A stretch of 64,000 bases of DNA, from contig MPNW01000703.1 of NCBI GenBank assembly GCA_011800805.1, positions 68,942 to 132,941 on the forward strand, written 5' to 3'. Made by a program: the position numbers and the translations under genes. The DNA comes from Hirudo medicinalis. Lineage: Eukaryota > Annelida > Clitellata > Hirudinida > Hirudinidae. Shown here one piece after another: positions 13,301 to 24,374 of the stretch (position 1 is its first letter; the number at the start of each line of letters is the position of its first letter). The notes beneath the pieces are model-generated. The model worked only from the letters and a program-made list of their open reading frames with translations, searched no databases and had not been told where the DNA came from.

Positions 13301-16300
13301 GTAGGAGGTAAACATTTAGAACTTATATCAACCAGTGTAAAATATAAATTAAATTCAAATACAAAATCGTTTAAAATATGCAAAGGTGACTATCGCAATT
13401 TAAAAGTTAATTATAACCTGTGAATGATGGAAATAAAATTCCGATGAGAATGACAAAAGAGGAAGATATATCAGTTACAATGTCACCTCTCTCCCTGTCA
13501 CCTTGTACAGAGAAACCGACACGGCTACCAGCAGGAGAAAATCTAGGCCACATATTCTCTGGATTACAAACTTTAATACTAAATTTAGTTGTCTTTAGTT
13601 GTGAAACCTTAAATCCATGAAAACGTGTTTTAAATTTTTTTGAGTTACCCAACTAATTCCTACATTCATAAATAAAACTAGCTACAAAAAGCAGCAACAG
13701 CGAATTTGACAGCGACATTGGAAAACCTCTGAAAATTCAAATAACAACCAAATAGAAAATTTACTTGAGAAAACCCCGCTTCCAAGACCTGGGATGCCTG
13801 CCTTGTACACCACTGCAGAATCCTCCAAGTATTGACACCAGTCACTGTTGTCATACAAACTAGTTTGGTTACAATACATCATGTAAAGCCTTCCTTCTTT
13901 TTTTTTATGACATTCCACTTCTCCCGTATCATTGTTTTTTATCTTGTGCAGAGCTATTATTCTTTCACCCACAAAACAAACTCTAATGTCATAGGGATTA
14001 TCAAAACACAATTTCAACTTTCTGCTATATCAAAGATTTTCAATCGTTAAACCAGAATGCAATCTAAAACGCTCACTTTGGACCACTGTCAGGATTTGCC
14101 AAAAAGATGCCAATATAAATGCACAATATAGAAAATAGAACACAGGCAAGAGCAACTGGTGAGAACTTGCTAACAAAACTCACTCCTATCAGCACACAAA
14201 TAAACATGAAAAGGTATAGAGCACTGCCATAAATTCTGTAATTATTATTGGCATTGTTGCCATCAGACATTGGTGTAAAAATGGCTAGCCGTGGGGCCAT
14301 ATATTGCTGCAAATAATACTGAATTGTATAATTTCTAAAGATAACAATTCCATTTATATAGTACAGTATGATGTTGTTTATTAAAGTCCGTTACATAGCT
14401 AGACGATTAGGACGGTGCTCCCACAACCGGATTCGAATCCCACAGTAGTATGTACGGCGTTAGAAGCAATTATATTGTCAAACATTTACATAGCGCCTAT
14501 TCCTATCGGCTACGAAAGCCGGGCTCCGAACACAACATTACCACTGATGCTTTTACCTCGCGGGAAGCAACACAACATTCTAGCCGGCAGAAAAAATAAG
14601 TAGATATTCTTTAAACTTAAAAATTTAAATTTAAAATACCCACCAGTAGAATCTCAACAGCACCGACAGTATACATAGACGAAGCGACAGTCGTTCCGAG
14701 GTAGAACAGAATTCCAACAGCACCGCCAAACTCAGGACCAAGTGCCCTTGAAATCATAAAATAAGAACCGCCACCAGATACCACCCCATTGGTTGCTATG
14801 GCACTCATTGATATGCTCGTGGTTAACGTCTGGATAATAAATCACCAATAAAAATGTTTAGACTCAGTAAGCATTACCTCATTTTAACAATTATCGAAAC
14901 TCATGGATCAAGCGTAAGGAACATTTATGTGATGGTGTTAAAATATATAAATTATAAATTTAAAAGTTTATAAAATGTTATCTTAAAAGTATTTTTTAAA
15001 AAAGTTATGTACGCAGCTAGTGCAGATGGAAAAAATAATGAAGGTCTCCACCCAGCCTGCAGTACCAACAATCCACACCATTCTGATGAAGAGGATCACT
15101 CCGAAAATGTTCTGCACGCATGGAAAAAAAACACCAAGCAACGTCCCAAGTTTCTGGAATGTTTGGATAAAAACAACAATTTGTAACCTTAAGCCAGGCA
15201 TTCATTTAGACAATATATAATTTAAATATATAATTTAAATCATTTTTACATTTTCTTTGTCTTAATGAATTACATTTTCAGTTTTTATAGAATGAAAATT
15301 AATTTAGTGAAAGATCCTAAGTTTTGATAATATGATAACAATAAGAGATAATATAACAGCAATGGTATTTTGTAAATGATTCTGAGAATGTTATACACAC
15401 CCCCAAAGAACTTAAGAAAACTTAAAAATCGATTTAAATACAAAATTACTTTTTATTCCTGACCTCAACAAGATTGAAAACAAAAAGCCTTTTATTGAAA
15501 TGAACTTATAATTACAAAAAAAAACTATTTAAATCTTTCTTTAGAGTCCAAACATTAGATATTGAGATAAACAAAACTAACCGGGGACAATTCTCCATCA
15601 CGAATATTACTGGCAACTTTCTTGGGAGTAATACCTCCCTGGTAAGCAGCCAACTTTTGAATTATTGTAGTAACAAAGGGATTCAGCTCAGAATCATCCT
15701 GGTATAAAATAAATTTAATTGTTAGAACAGTTGTTTTAAACAGATATTTAACGAATTTTGTCTTTTTTAAAAATTCCAGCGAGAAATATAATGCATTACT
15801 TGAATTCACTAATACAATTTAAAAAACCTCATAAAGAGCTCTATCCTTGATCTTGTTCTGTTCATATTGGTAATGATCAAATACTGATAAAATAAATTTA
15901 TTATTTAAAAAGCACAAATAAAGCACATTTAAAGAGCAAATCATTTTAATTTAATCATTTACCTAATTTTACTTCTTTCGATGAAACATCAGGAGCATTC
16001 ATTTTGGCAGCAATATGAGAGCCCTTTAAGACACTTTTCCGCCGAGGCTCTTTTGTGACGTTCTTGTTCTCTTCGCGAACCTCGCTCTTGTTCTGCTCGT
16101 CTTGGTGTACATCATCAGTTACTGTGATATTAAAATACTTAATAAACTAAAATAGTTATGTAATAAAACATTATGAATGGAGATTGGCAATCCTATTGCC
16201 AAATTTTACTGTCACATCATTCAACATAACATCAGAAACATTTACTCTACCTCTTTTAGCAATGGAACTTGTCCTAATCCTTTTCTTCTGAGAATCCCTT

Positions 16301-17138
16301 CTGATGGGTGCAATCTCTTCATATACCTCATTTTTATTCTGTTCACCTTGCTTTACATCATCAGTTGCTGCGATAGTAAAAGGCTTGAAGTAAAATATTC
16401 TGAATGGGAGATTGACAATCCTATTACCAAATTTTATTGTTACATCCTTCAAAGCAGGATCAGCATTCATTTTACGTGTATTAGCAGCAATGGAGCTTGC
16501 TCTAATCCTTTTCTTACGAGAATCCTTTCTGGCAGATATAATCTCTTCTCGGACCTCGATTTTATTTTGTTCATCTTGGTGTACACCAGTTGCTGTGATA
16601 AAAAAAAACATAATAAAGTATAGATAGAGGCGAAATAAAATATTCTGAATAGAGATTGACGATCCTGATATTACCATATTTTGCAGTTATATCTTTCAAG
16701 GGAACATCAGGAACATTTATTTCGTCTATGTCGGCAGAAATAGAATTTGTCCTAATCCTTTTCTTCCGAGAATCCTTTCTGATAGGTATAATCTCTTCTC
16801 GAATCTCAATTTTATTCTGCTCATCTTGGTGCAAATCATCAGTTGCTGTGATAGCAAGAATAAATACTCAATAAAGTAAACCTTGGCACGAAATTAAATT
16901 TATATGAATGGATGTCGACAACTCTGCTATTACCATATTTTAAAGTTATATCTTTCGAAATAATATCGGGGGTTGAAATGGTTATTTGCTGCAGTTTGTC
17001 ATCTGGCTCATCTGCTCTAATACTCTTCGACGGAGATTCCTTTTTGGAAGACGAAACTTGCTCTTGATTTGTTTCATCAGGAGCCTCCTCCGCTTTTGAA
17101 GATATTGATTTGCTAACACTAAAACGACTACCCCTCAT
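1978..17138 (-). CDS. kcc: K-Cl cotransporter (KCC, SLC12A4-7 type), complete, 28 exons
   Basis: Electroneutral K+/Cl- symporter of the plasma membrane, APC superfamily. Exons: 16934-17138, 16675-16845, 16428-16592, 16200-16367, 15963-16121, 15828-15883, 15582-15698, 15013-15153, 14644-14829, 14077-14306, 13765-14021, 13418-13558, 11916-12014, 11791-11848, 11609-11727, 11345-11516, 11072-11170, 10755-10874, 9567-9760, 8679-8847, 6271-6371, 5856-5975, 5662-5751, 5437-5528, 3994-4101, 3391-3509, 3037-3170, 1978-2069. They total 3882 nt (1293 aa plus stop) with matching phases at every junction. Family marks: [12 protein letters not shown] in TM1, [10 protein letters not shown], the long TM5-6 extracellular loop (13765-14021), [45 protein letters not shown] and the C-terminal EVITIYS. 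KCC rather than NKCC because of the loop and the C-terminus. The start ATG at 17138 follows an upstream in-frame stop. Exon edges are inferred from splice motifs and protein similarity. Introns carry a hAT element, a SINE and paired repeats. Confidence 0.93.
2244..2398 (+). repeat. SINE family A, 5'-truncated copy
   Basis: Shares GGCAACAGT, TGTTCGCAACtCAG, GTGCCTTCATGTCC and the end AAGGCACTCAAAAGATCG with 60095-60269. The A-box part is missing. It is in the last KCC intron. Confidence 0.7.
4925..5173 (-). other. Unrecognised open frame in a KCC intron
   Basis: An 82-codon frame on the minus strand, in the intron between KCC exons 5437-5528 and 3994-4101. The predicted peptide is charged ([17 protein letters not shown]) without a recognised domain. 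It does not belong to the KCC product, because the flanking exons join in phase without it. It could be a relic of a mobile element or chance. Confidence 0.2.
6965..7126. mobile_element. hAT-like MITE, 162 bp
   Basis: Inverted ends CAGGGACGTCATT and AATGACGTCCCTG enclose non-coding DNA with G-rich and C-rich tracts next to the ends. Flanking 8-mers CATCCACA (6957-6964) and TATCCACA (7127-7134) differ at one base, consistent with an aged 8-bp target duplication. It lies in the KCC intron between 6371 and 8679. Confidence 0.75.
7307..7350. repeat. (AAT)n microsatellite
   Basis: Imperfect AAT repeat directly upstream of the SINE-like repeat in a KCC intron. Confidence 0.85.
7486..8200 (+). repeat. 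tRNA-like SINE head followed by a longer unclassified repeat
   Basis: At 7489-7560 the sequence has a clear RNA polymerase III A box (TAGCCGAGTGG) like tRNA-Leu/Ser and a decayed B box. It continues with the GCGCCATAAGCGTCAGCATC motif seen again near 1140 and 7445, then into a GC-richer stretch of several hundred bases with no intact gene. A 108-codon open frame at 7670-7996 has no recognisable domain and is probably chance within the repeat. Confidence 0.45.
9947..10347. repeat. Unclassified interspersed repeat, copy 1 (MITE-like)
   Basis: It begins near GTTGTAACCCTGG and ends near GCGCCGTGGTTTATTAC. A shorter relative lies at 10437-10682 with the same start, middle (AATACCAC, TAACTGAATA) and end. 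The outermost bases TTGTAA are inverted at the two ends, which suggests a non-autonomous DNA element. Both copies are in one KCC intron. Confidence 0.5.
10437..10682. repeat. Unclassified interspersed repeat, copy 2
   Basis: Shorter relative of 9947-10347, starting GTTATAACCCTG and ending near GCCCCGTCGTTTATTA. It contains the single unresolved base at about 10551, so the exact internal length is uncertain. Confidence 0.5.
12352..13222. mobile_element. hAT-type DNA transposon, 871 bp, with 8-bp target duplication
   Basis: Terminal inverted repeats TAGGGCTGCG and CGCAGCCCTA are flanked by perfect 8-bp copies of AACTAATC (12344-12351 and 13223-13230), the hallmark of hAT insertion. The inside carries a broken plus-strand coding remnant (about 12481-13060) with a BED-finger-like HLWHKHP segment followed by transposase-like sequence with stops and frameshifts. 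It is far too short for an autonomous hAT. It sits in the KCC intron between 12014 and 13418. Confidence 0.88.
14397..14590 (+). repeat. tRNA-derived SINE in a KCC intron
   Basis: A tRNA-like 5' part has an intact B box (GGATTCGAATCCC, about 14427-14439) and a degenerate A box. It is followed by a tail containing ACATAGCGCC and GCTCCGAACAC motifs. It appears to be a different SINE family from the one at 60050. Confidence 0.55.
15963..17138 (-). repeat. Tandem array of homologous 1-1 phase exons in the KCC N-terminus
   Basis: Exons 2-5 (16675-16845, 16428-16592, 16200-16367, 15963-16121) encode 53-57 residue versions of one module: an acidic start (TDD.HQDEQNK), a basic serine stretch ([13 protein letters not shown]) and an end such as DV.LKDVTVKFG. 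The second half of exon 1 (16934-17138) ends the same way (SKDITLKYG). All internal copies start and end in phase 1. Acceptors read TATCACAG or TATCGCAG. Donors after KFG/KYG are GTAATA in exons 1-3, GCAATA in exon 4 and GTAAAT in exon 5. Introns are 60-88 bp. The predicted segment is cytosolic. The basic serine stretches look like targets for basophilic kinases, which is inference. Confidence 0.88.
16200..16367 (-). other. KCC exon 4, repeat copy with a GC splice donor
   Basis: This copy of the repeated exon ends in codons for KFG followed by GCAATAGG, where its neighbour exon 3 has GTAATAGG at the same place. The exon stays open and in phase, so it either uses a GC-AG intron or is often skipped. 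Skipping removes 56 codons without changing the frame. Confidence 0.7.
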
Positions 17139-18734
17139 TATCAAAACTACCTAACGTCAACACGGCCAATATGAAAAATAGACTCGCCGGCATGAGGACG
17201 TTGCCTAACATTGATTCAAATATTTTCAAATCTGTGTGAAAATGCAAACTTTATGTAATGAAAAAGTTTAGCAAATTTAATTAAATATATAATTGTTTAG
17301 ACTAAATGTTGAGAAAGTTTTTAAAATAAACAGAGACGAATTAGAGTATTTTTATACTAACTTAACCATGAGTTTTTAAGTTATCTCTAATAATATATTG
17401 TACTCAGGACATATTATTAATTTCCACAATACATTAATCTAATTTCGACATACATAAACTCACAGCACAAAGCCTATCAAAGCCTTGAAGCTTTTAAAAC
17501 TTTCCAATTGTAATGCCTTCACAAGATGAAATGCTGTTGGTATTGTTGTTGATTGCCGAAAAGTAAAATTTGGTGTTGTTGAATTTCTCTATGTATTTGT
17601 TCATTTGCACGGGCAAAGGATTATTAGACTCCTGACACCTCCGGAAGCAAGAACAAGAAAACGAGAACTTGTAATAATTTATATTGTCAAATGTAATATA
17701 TCTAAAAAATACTTTAAATGAATGATATTTGTGACGTCTTTATTTTGCTTTCCAATTATACAATTAATGCATAAGTTAGGTTAATTTGATTTGAATTTGA
17801 TAAATCATCCTGAATTCGCTTCGATTTTTTATTTACTTTGATATGTTATAAAATTTAAAAACGGTCAGATGTCAAAATAACGGCAACTATAACCATGCAG
17901 TGCATCTTTCCTACTTTCGGTGATCGAGTCTTCCTAATCACCGTTAACATTGCTTATTAAATGCAATAATTCAGTTTCAATGCAATTTAACGCTAATTCC
18001 TACTTCTTCACGTAATCGTTAAACTACAATTCTCAAAGGAGCGACTGACAGTTTGTCAACAAAATGACAGTTTTCAACTCTGGTCTGATTTAGATACTGG
18101 TTTAAATCTTCGATCATATATGACATTCACATAAAGAGAAGACAGCTACTCAGCTTCAAAAATAAAACATTTAACCATAAGTAATGGATCTTGCTAATCC
18201 GCATGCTGAGTAAAGCCAAAGAGGTTCCCTTATTTTTATGAAGTTGACCCAAGCGTACGATACTATTTCTAGTTCATACATTTTGTTTAATTTTTGTGCA
18301 AGCCACAACATTTTTGTATTATTGTTACTATTTAAAACCTTTATAAAAAAATACTGTTGTCCTGTCTAGATTTGTAATACCAGAGCGTGTAAAAAAGTTA
18401 CAAACATCCCTTGCTTTTAGCAGAACTCTTACAATATTAAACTGATCAAAACCAAATTTGGAATTGATATGTATATTATAATATTACATGTGCTAAATTT
18501 TGATTGGGCTAATGACGCTTGCAAATTCATCAAAACATCCTCTTTCGGTCGTAAAAAAATAAAAATCATCGTAACAGTGTGACAAAGATCAAAAGTCAAG
18601 TCTGTTCAAAAAATGGTGCCACGAAACAGCAAAATGTAAATCGATACAATCTGTTTAAGTCTAAAAAATAATTTTAATGATGTTATGATGATTTATGGAT
18701 TTTCACTGAAATGCAATGAACTTTGTATTGCCGT
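17139..18734. other. Intergenic region between KCC and the WSC-lectin gene
   Basis: Upstream of the KCC start and downstream of the WSC-lectin stop. No conserved coding sequence seen. It should contain the KCC promoter and 5' UTR, but I cannot point to an element. Confidence 0.6.
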
Positions 18735-21700
18735 TTACAGGCGATGGTTTATGAGTAGTTTAAACTTTTTTTTATCAATTTCTCTGGTCATCTTTTTTCT
18801 TAAAATTTCAGATATTGACTTTGAATGGCAGGTATTGTGCCGTATTTTCATGATTGGAGTCGAGGAGATCTGATTCTTAGGAATTTCTAGTGGTGAGATA
18901 AGATGTGGTTGATATAAAGTCACCTTTGAAGAACTCCCTGATGATGTAACGTTTGCTTTACTGGCTTCATTATTTAAGGTATCATCAGATTGTAAAATGT
19001 GAAATATTTGTTTCTTGGAAATAGAAGAAACAAATTGCATATCAACAATAGAACTTGCAGAACTTTTGTTAAGAGGTACCAGTTTAGAAGAACTGAATTC
19101 ATGGTGAATTTTACTTGGATTTGATGGCTTGCAAGATTCTGATGCGTTGGTGAAACAGTTCAAATATATTTTATACACTGAGAAAGCAATGCAAGATCCG
19201 CCGTAGCAAATGAAGAATAACGGAAGGACAATGTACATAACTTGAGCAGAGTTTTCAACTTCAGAGGAAATTATGCTATTTCTTGAGGCCTCATCCTGAA
19301 AATCTGTGTCGTTGTTATCTTGCCCTAAAAGAGAAGGGTTGTGGATTTAATTAATTTTTAAGGGCATTTTTAAATAGTTTCTATGCATATTTAAAAAAAC
19401 ATTTAGGAAAAAATTTTAATTTTGTTAAATAATGATTATTAATGTACAGTTGCATAAATAATTATTGTGACAATGAATCACACAACATTATTTCAATTAC
19501 TTAAAAAGATTTCAAAATTGCAATCGCTTTAAAAGTCACTAATATAAATTTACCTCCTGAAAAAAGTAGTTGGAAGCAGACGAATGGATGGAGTTGGTCG
19601 CAAGGAGTGGAGGAGAAAAGTTCTGTTCTTATGTTGAGAATCACACAATCATTCAGTCCCATGTCATCATTGCTCCAATGATATCTGTAATCTTTAGAAT
19701 TCATAGTTATTTTAAATGAATGACGAAATACTCTCTGGGAACCCTTTCTAGTTAATCGATTATTTAAGACAGATAAGTATGCAGAGCTTGTGATAGACCC
19801 TTATTAAGTCAAGAGATAGGCAAGTTAACCATTCTCCAAAGATTGCATTGACTATTTCTTTAGAGAAGAGTATCACTGACAACATTATCAGAACATGTCT
19901 CTTCAAATTTTGACTTAGAGACTGGGAGTAGGCTTCCGCCTAAGAGCCTGGAAAGCGAAGGTAGTAGATGACCATTGACTACTCGAAACTCGCCGGAACA
20001 AACATATCACTCCTCTGATGGTGAGCGTTGTCCATTCCAATGAATTTCATGGGAGTCGGGGTTGACACGTTTGGAAAACGGGGAAGTAATAAGTCGAAAA
20101 GTTCTTAAAGAAATTTCGACTACTAATATTGACATCATTATTTTTTGATACAAAACCCTTTCTTGGGAAAATCCTTGACTCCGAGAAGGGTTACAAATTA
20201 ATTTAAGAATTACTAATGGCATTTCTTACCATATGAATGAGCATCAAAACTATCAAGATAGGCGTCAGTCCACTCGAAAATCTGTCCCGACAATCTTTTC
20301 CTTAATCCCAGCCAAACGCTATGCACGCTAGGAATAAGCGAAAACTTAATTACTCATTAAATCTATCTATATTTAGTACATTTCTTATTTCAAGCCTATC
20401 AAAATGATAGCGACGAAATGTTGTTAAATTTGAAACATAAGTTTGCAAACGGCGACTTTGGAATGGCGCTCGATTAAATTCGACATTTGCTAGTAACGAC
20501 TTCTTTCATCGACCTTTCAAAGTCACTAGTCGCCATTTTTTAACTTTGTTTTTTAAATAAGAATTTTCTCACGAAGTGAATGCCTCCTTTGTGTCATTTT
20601 CGATGGCTTCGACGACATCTTTAATTTTCTCTGGAGAGTCCATGGACACCAAATCTCCGTTTTCCAGTATGCATTCCTGCCGTGCTTTATCAAAGTTGGA
20701 GGCATTTCCGTGAAAAATCAAGGATCTTTTAGAAGTCATCTTGTTGTCTTGAAACCCAAGAACAATTTAAATTTTGACTAGATAGTACTCTTATTAACAC
20801 ATATCAAGAAATTTGTAAACAACAGGAGGTGGATATCATATTTGCGTTGATGATTTGGTCATTTCTGTATTAACTTTAACAAATTATAAGGGAAAGAATT
20901 GTTCTAAATAGTTTTACAAACCAATAGTATAGTAAATATCGTTGCTGTTGTATCCTCCACAATATTCTCCTTCACAGGTTGTGTTGCAGACTAAAATTGT
21001 ACTTTAAATTGTACTTATTTTACTAATTGTACTTTTTACATTGCGACTTTCATATATACAGTTTATAATACAGTTTTTAATATAACACATATGACATACA
21101 ATATTAAATAATATAGCAGATATTACTAATGCATCTGTTGACGTAGTATAAAGTCTTTACTGAGTTGACAAAATCTGTCTAAATAAGAATGAAAAAGTGA
21201 TTTTAAGCAAGAACATGCACCATTATCAGAGTCATTTCAAGTAATATTGTTTCTCCACCAAAGGATGGTTCATGTATGGAACTCACACAATGAATTTCCT
21301 TGTAGACCGAATGTCATGCCACAATGACAAGACCTACCCATCTGCAGACCTGCGTAAGGAAAACCTTTTGACCTGCATTGAGAGATGCAAGTGATCACCT
21401 CATTGCCTGTTACAGTCAAAGCTAGTCCAGATAGATCTCTGTATCCGTTGGTCAAATCAGCAAAACATCCTAAGTAAGGATATGATATTCTATTTCCTGG
21501 AAAAGTTCAAGAAATTGAAAGTTTTTAAAAAAAATCTCCTGGAAAATGGGAAATAATTTTCAGTTTACTATGTAAACGCAAGAATAAAAAACCTAGCAAG
21601 CCTTTTTTTTGAAGTTTTTTCACGATAAAATCTTTTAAAAAGCAAGTTCAAGGATATTTCAAATTTGATAATTTACAATTGCGAGTAAATTACTACAGAC

Positions 21701-22282
21701 AAGTTGTTTTGCTTTCGTGGACATGTGCTTTGCTTTATCTTATCATTCCGCAACTCAGATTATAATATTGTTACTCGTGATTTTATTAAACATTGAATTA
21801 GTTTTTTAATCTTAAAATGATATTTGTAACAATTGGAAACACATTTATGATTCGAGTCCTCTAAAGAAATGATTAACTTGTTGAAATTCTAATTTGTCTC
21901 TTTGAAGCTGTTCAGAAAATAAATATTAAATGGTTAGCTCGAGTTTATTTATATTTTATTACATTTGTCGCAATTAAGAAATTTATTTAATGTTAGAACA
22001 TTGTTATTGCATCATTTAAGAATCTCTTAAAAAATAGATTATCATTTTGTAGTATTTCTAACCATTCAAAATAAAAATACTATTCCATCATTTCAAAACT
22101 TGCAAATTAGCCATTAAAAACTGCATACATATAAAATGGTTTCATAGGAAGTGAAACAATTAATAATTATTTATTAATTAAACAATTAATATTGCTTATG
22201 ACGAACCTCCGATTGGAAGTAAATAGCAGCCAAAGACAAATACGATTTTCATGCTTCTTATACTTGATAAATTTATGCCCAT
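18735..22282 (-). CDS. Type I membrane protein with WSC and C-type lectin domains
   Basis: Exons 22207-22282, 21287-21496, 20922-20990, 20573-20747, 20230-20327, 19554-19691 and 18735-19324 give 451 codons with phases that match throughout. Order: signal peptide (MKIVFVFGCYLLPIG, from Met 11 if translation starts at 22282, or from the first Met if at 22252); WSC domain with YLGCFAD, SHCHCG-like RSCHCG and CNTTCEGEYCGG, a putative carbohydrate-binding module; C-type lectin-like domain with ARQEC, VWLGLRK, FEWTDAY and four conserved Cys; transmembrane helix near IVLPLFFICYGGSCIAFSV; Ser/Lys-rich cytoplasmic tail of about 140 residues ending at 18735. The lectin loop lacks EPN/QPD and WND, so classical Ca2+-dependent sugar binding is doubtful. 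The pairing of WSC and lectin domains recalls polycystin-1, but no PKD or GAIN part is seen. Ligand unknown. Confidence 0.85.
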
Positions 22283-22290
22283 TTTTGTAA

Positions 22291-22527
22291 TTGCAATACG
22301 AAATGTTTCAAGTCAATGTCATTTGGTGCCTCATTGCTTGTCTTCTAAGAATATCTAATTATGAATTTCTGTTTGACAACCGCGGCACAAGTATCCTAGC
22401 GATGGATGTCAACATCTCCAAATTAATGACAGCCTTCTTCATCCTTCAGTCACTCTGCTATCAATACAACAATAACGTCGCAGGCGTGTATTCTGGAAAG
22501 GTGCTGTGGTTTGTAAAAGCTATTTAA
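22291..22527 (+). CDS. Small hydrophobic open frame, doubtful
   Basis: A 78-codon frame running away from the WSC-lectin start, with two hydrophobic stretches. No family recognised and no neighbouring exon found. It could be an exon of an unrecognised gene or chance. The rest of 22283-23085 shows nothing. Confidence 0.2.
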   Translation: MQYEMFQVNVIWCLIACLLRISNYEFLFDNRGTSILAMDVNISKLMTAFFILQSLCYQYNNNVAGVYSGKVLWFVKAI

Positions 22528-23085
22528 TCGATAAATGCTAGGTTGCTGATGTTAAAGGTAAAATGATTGGAAATAAAGCAAAATAATTAAATCTAACTCA
22601 AAACGTGACTCAATTTATATTCAATATCATTAAGAACTTATCGATTTTCGTCAGAACGGAATGGGAGGCACTCAGATACATCAATAGATAGGTCAATATC
22701 TGCAATCTGCAAATGAAAATGCTAATATTTTTAATATTATACAATTATTTTTGCGCAATGCGTCAAATGTTTCAGCTTTGAAATATGGAAAAAATGAAAA
22801 CCTTAACTAACGATGTACGACAAAACTTAACTCTTAAGAACGACTTTTCAAGACAGTAAGCTTCATCCAGTCTTTTTTTTTCTTTTTATGTTTCTTGTTT
22901 GATACTTGCCCTTCGGCTGTTTAAAAAAAATTGACCTGTCACTTTTCTTAGTGTACCATTATAACATATTTGCGTCACATCTGCTGGGTGAGCAGGTAAG
23001 AGGCATTTGTCATCTGCTCACTTTGAAATAAGTAAAATTAAAAAAAAAATTATCTGATCTACACAGTCATAAATATGCTGAAGTA

Positions 23086-24078
23086 CAGTGCGCTTTATAA
23101 ATTTATAAACCAGCATCAATAAACACATGCTTTACAATGACTTGTGAACAAGTACTGATGAAGTACTGATACATGTACTCATGAAGTACTGGTGGTCCAA
23201 GTATGAGTACAAGTACAAGTTTTATGACATCGTGCCAATAATATTTGTAGCCATCTGGACCATCCAAATTCAATTTCTTTTCATCTGAAAAAATAACAGA
23301 GTCCCAGTTCATCTCCGAACTCACCATCTCTTTTGCCCAGTTTAGCCGGTTCTTCTTATGAGCCTCCATTACAAGTGGTTGGTGCTGACGCTTAACAAAC
23401 TTCAGGAAACTACTCTTCTGAAGGCATCTGATTACGGTCAATCGACTAACCTCCAAATTTAAGTTATTTTTTAAGTCTCTTGTTGAGCTAAACCCCTTGG
23501 AAGATTCGCGGAGGACAACTCATTTCTCAAGTTCAGAAAGTTTTTGAAGTCTTCCTGGACTATTTTTTGTTCCACGACTTTCAGGATCATTCAAATAACG
23601 TCTTATAACCTTTCTAGATCGATTAACCCTCCTAGAAATATCTGAAATTGACAAATTCACGTCTTTAATGACCTTTATTTGTCCTTTTTCGATATCATTA
23701 AGTCTCTTTCCAGAACCCATCTATAATAACGTAAACTAACAGTACTTACATTACATAAGTGAGTTTTTGAAATGGAACCATTTATGTAGAGCCTTATTAT
23801 AATAATAAGCTTTTGTGAGTCCTGTAATAAAAATAATTTACTGGACAGGAAGAGACCCATGCTCAGCGGCGAAAACCTCGAAAAACAACATCAAAGGCAT
23901 TTATCGATGAAATCCCACTAATATTCAAATTTTACTGCTAAAGTTTATTATATATTAATTAAATACGATTTTGTGAATGATGTAAATGATATTTGGGTCA
24001 AAAATCAGCAGTAATTTAATAGATAACTGTTCAAATTGTGTGATTCTTGAATTTGGGCCAAATTTATGCAAAGCACTG
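23086..24078 (-). mobile_element. Tc1/mariner (Tc3-like) element, internally deleted
   Basis: Ends CAGTGC and GCACTG sit inside TA target duplications (23084-23085, 24079-24080), and the inverted similarity extends about 20 bp. On the minus strand 23520-23720 encodes the helix-turn-helix N-terminus (MGSGKRLNDIEKGQ, SISDISRRVNRSR). A stop follows; then 23103-23518 encodes the middle of the transposase with the first catalytic Asp in [16 protein letters not shown]. The sequence breaks after YYWHD, so the second and third acidic residues are missing. The element is dead. Confidence 0.9.
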
Positions 24079-24144
24079 TACGTGTAATCAAGATTACTCG
24101 AGTACAAGTACCCCTTGGAAACATTCTTTTAGAGTGTCTGTTAG

Positions 24145-24295
24145 AAAGATACGACACTCACGTTTTGTAATCATAATTTTGCTATTACGTGTGTAAAATA
24201 TTTTTATCGATTGTTGCTAAGATGTGTAGAATTCCATTAGTTATGGGGAAATATTAATTTCATTGAGTATAGATAACAATTTTTTTTATAACTTC
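24145..24295 (+). repeat. 150-bp repeat next to Tc1, copy 1
   Basis: Shares GATACGACACTCA, TTGCTA.GATGTGTA and GGGAAATATT.ATTTCATTGAG with 30185-30325. In both places it lies close to a Tc1 relic. Family unknown. Confidence 0.55.
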
Positions 24296-24374
24296 CTTAA
24301 ATAACGATATGACGTCAATATATAATCCATTCGTAATAATAATCACAATAATATCGATATTTATTATTCCACAG

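Noticed and set aside
16177..16874. Plus-strand open frames opposite the KCC repeat exons
   Set aside because: They are antisense readings of the duplicated exons. The minus-strand frames carry splice sites in matching phase.
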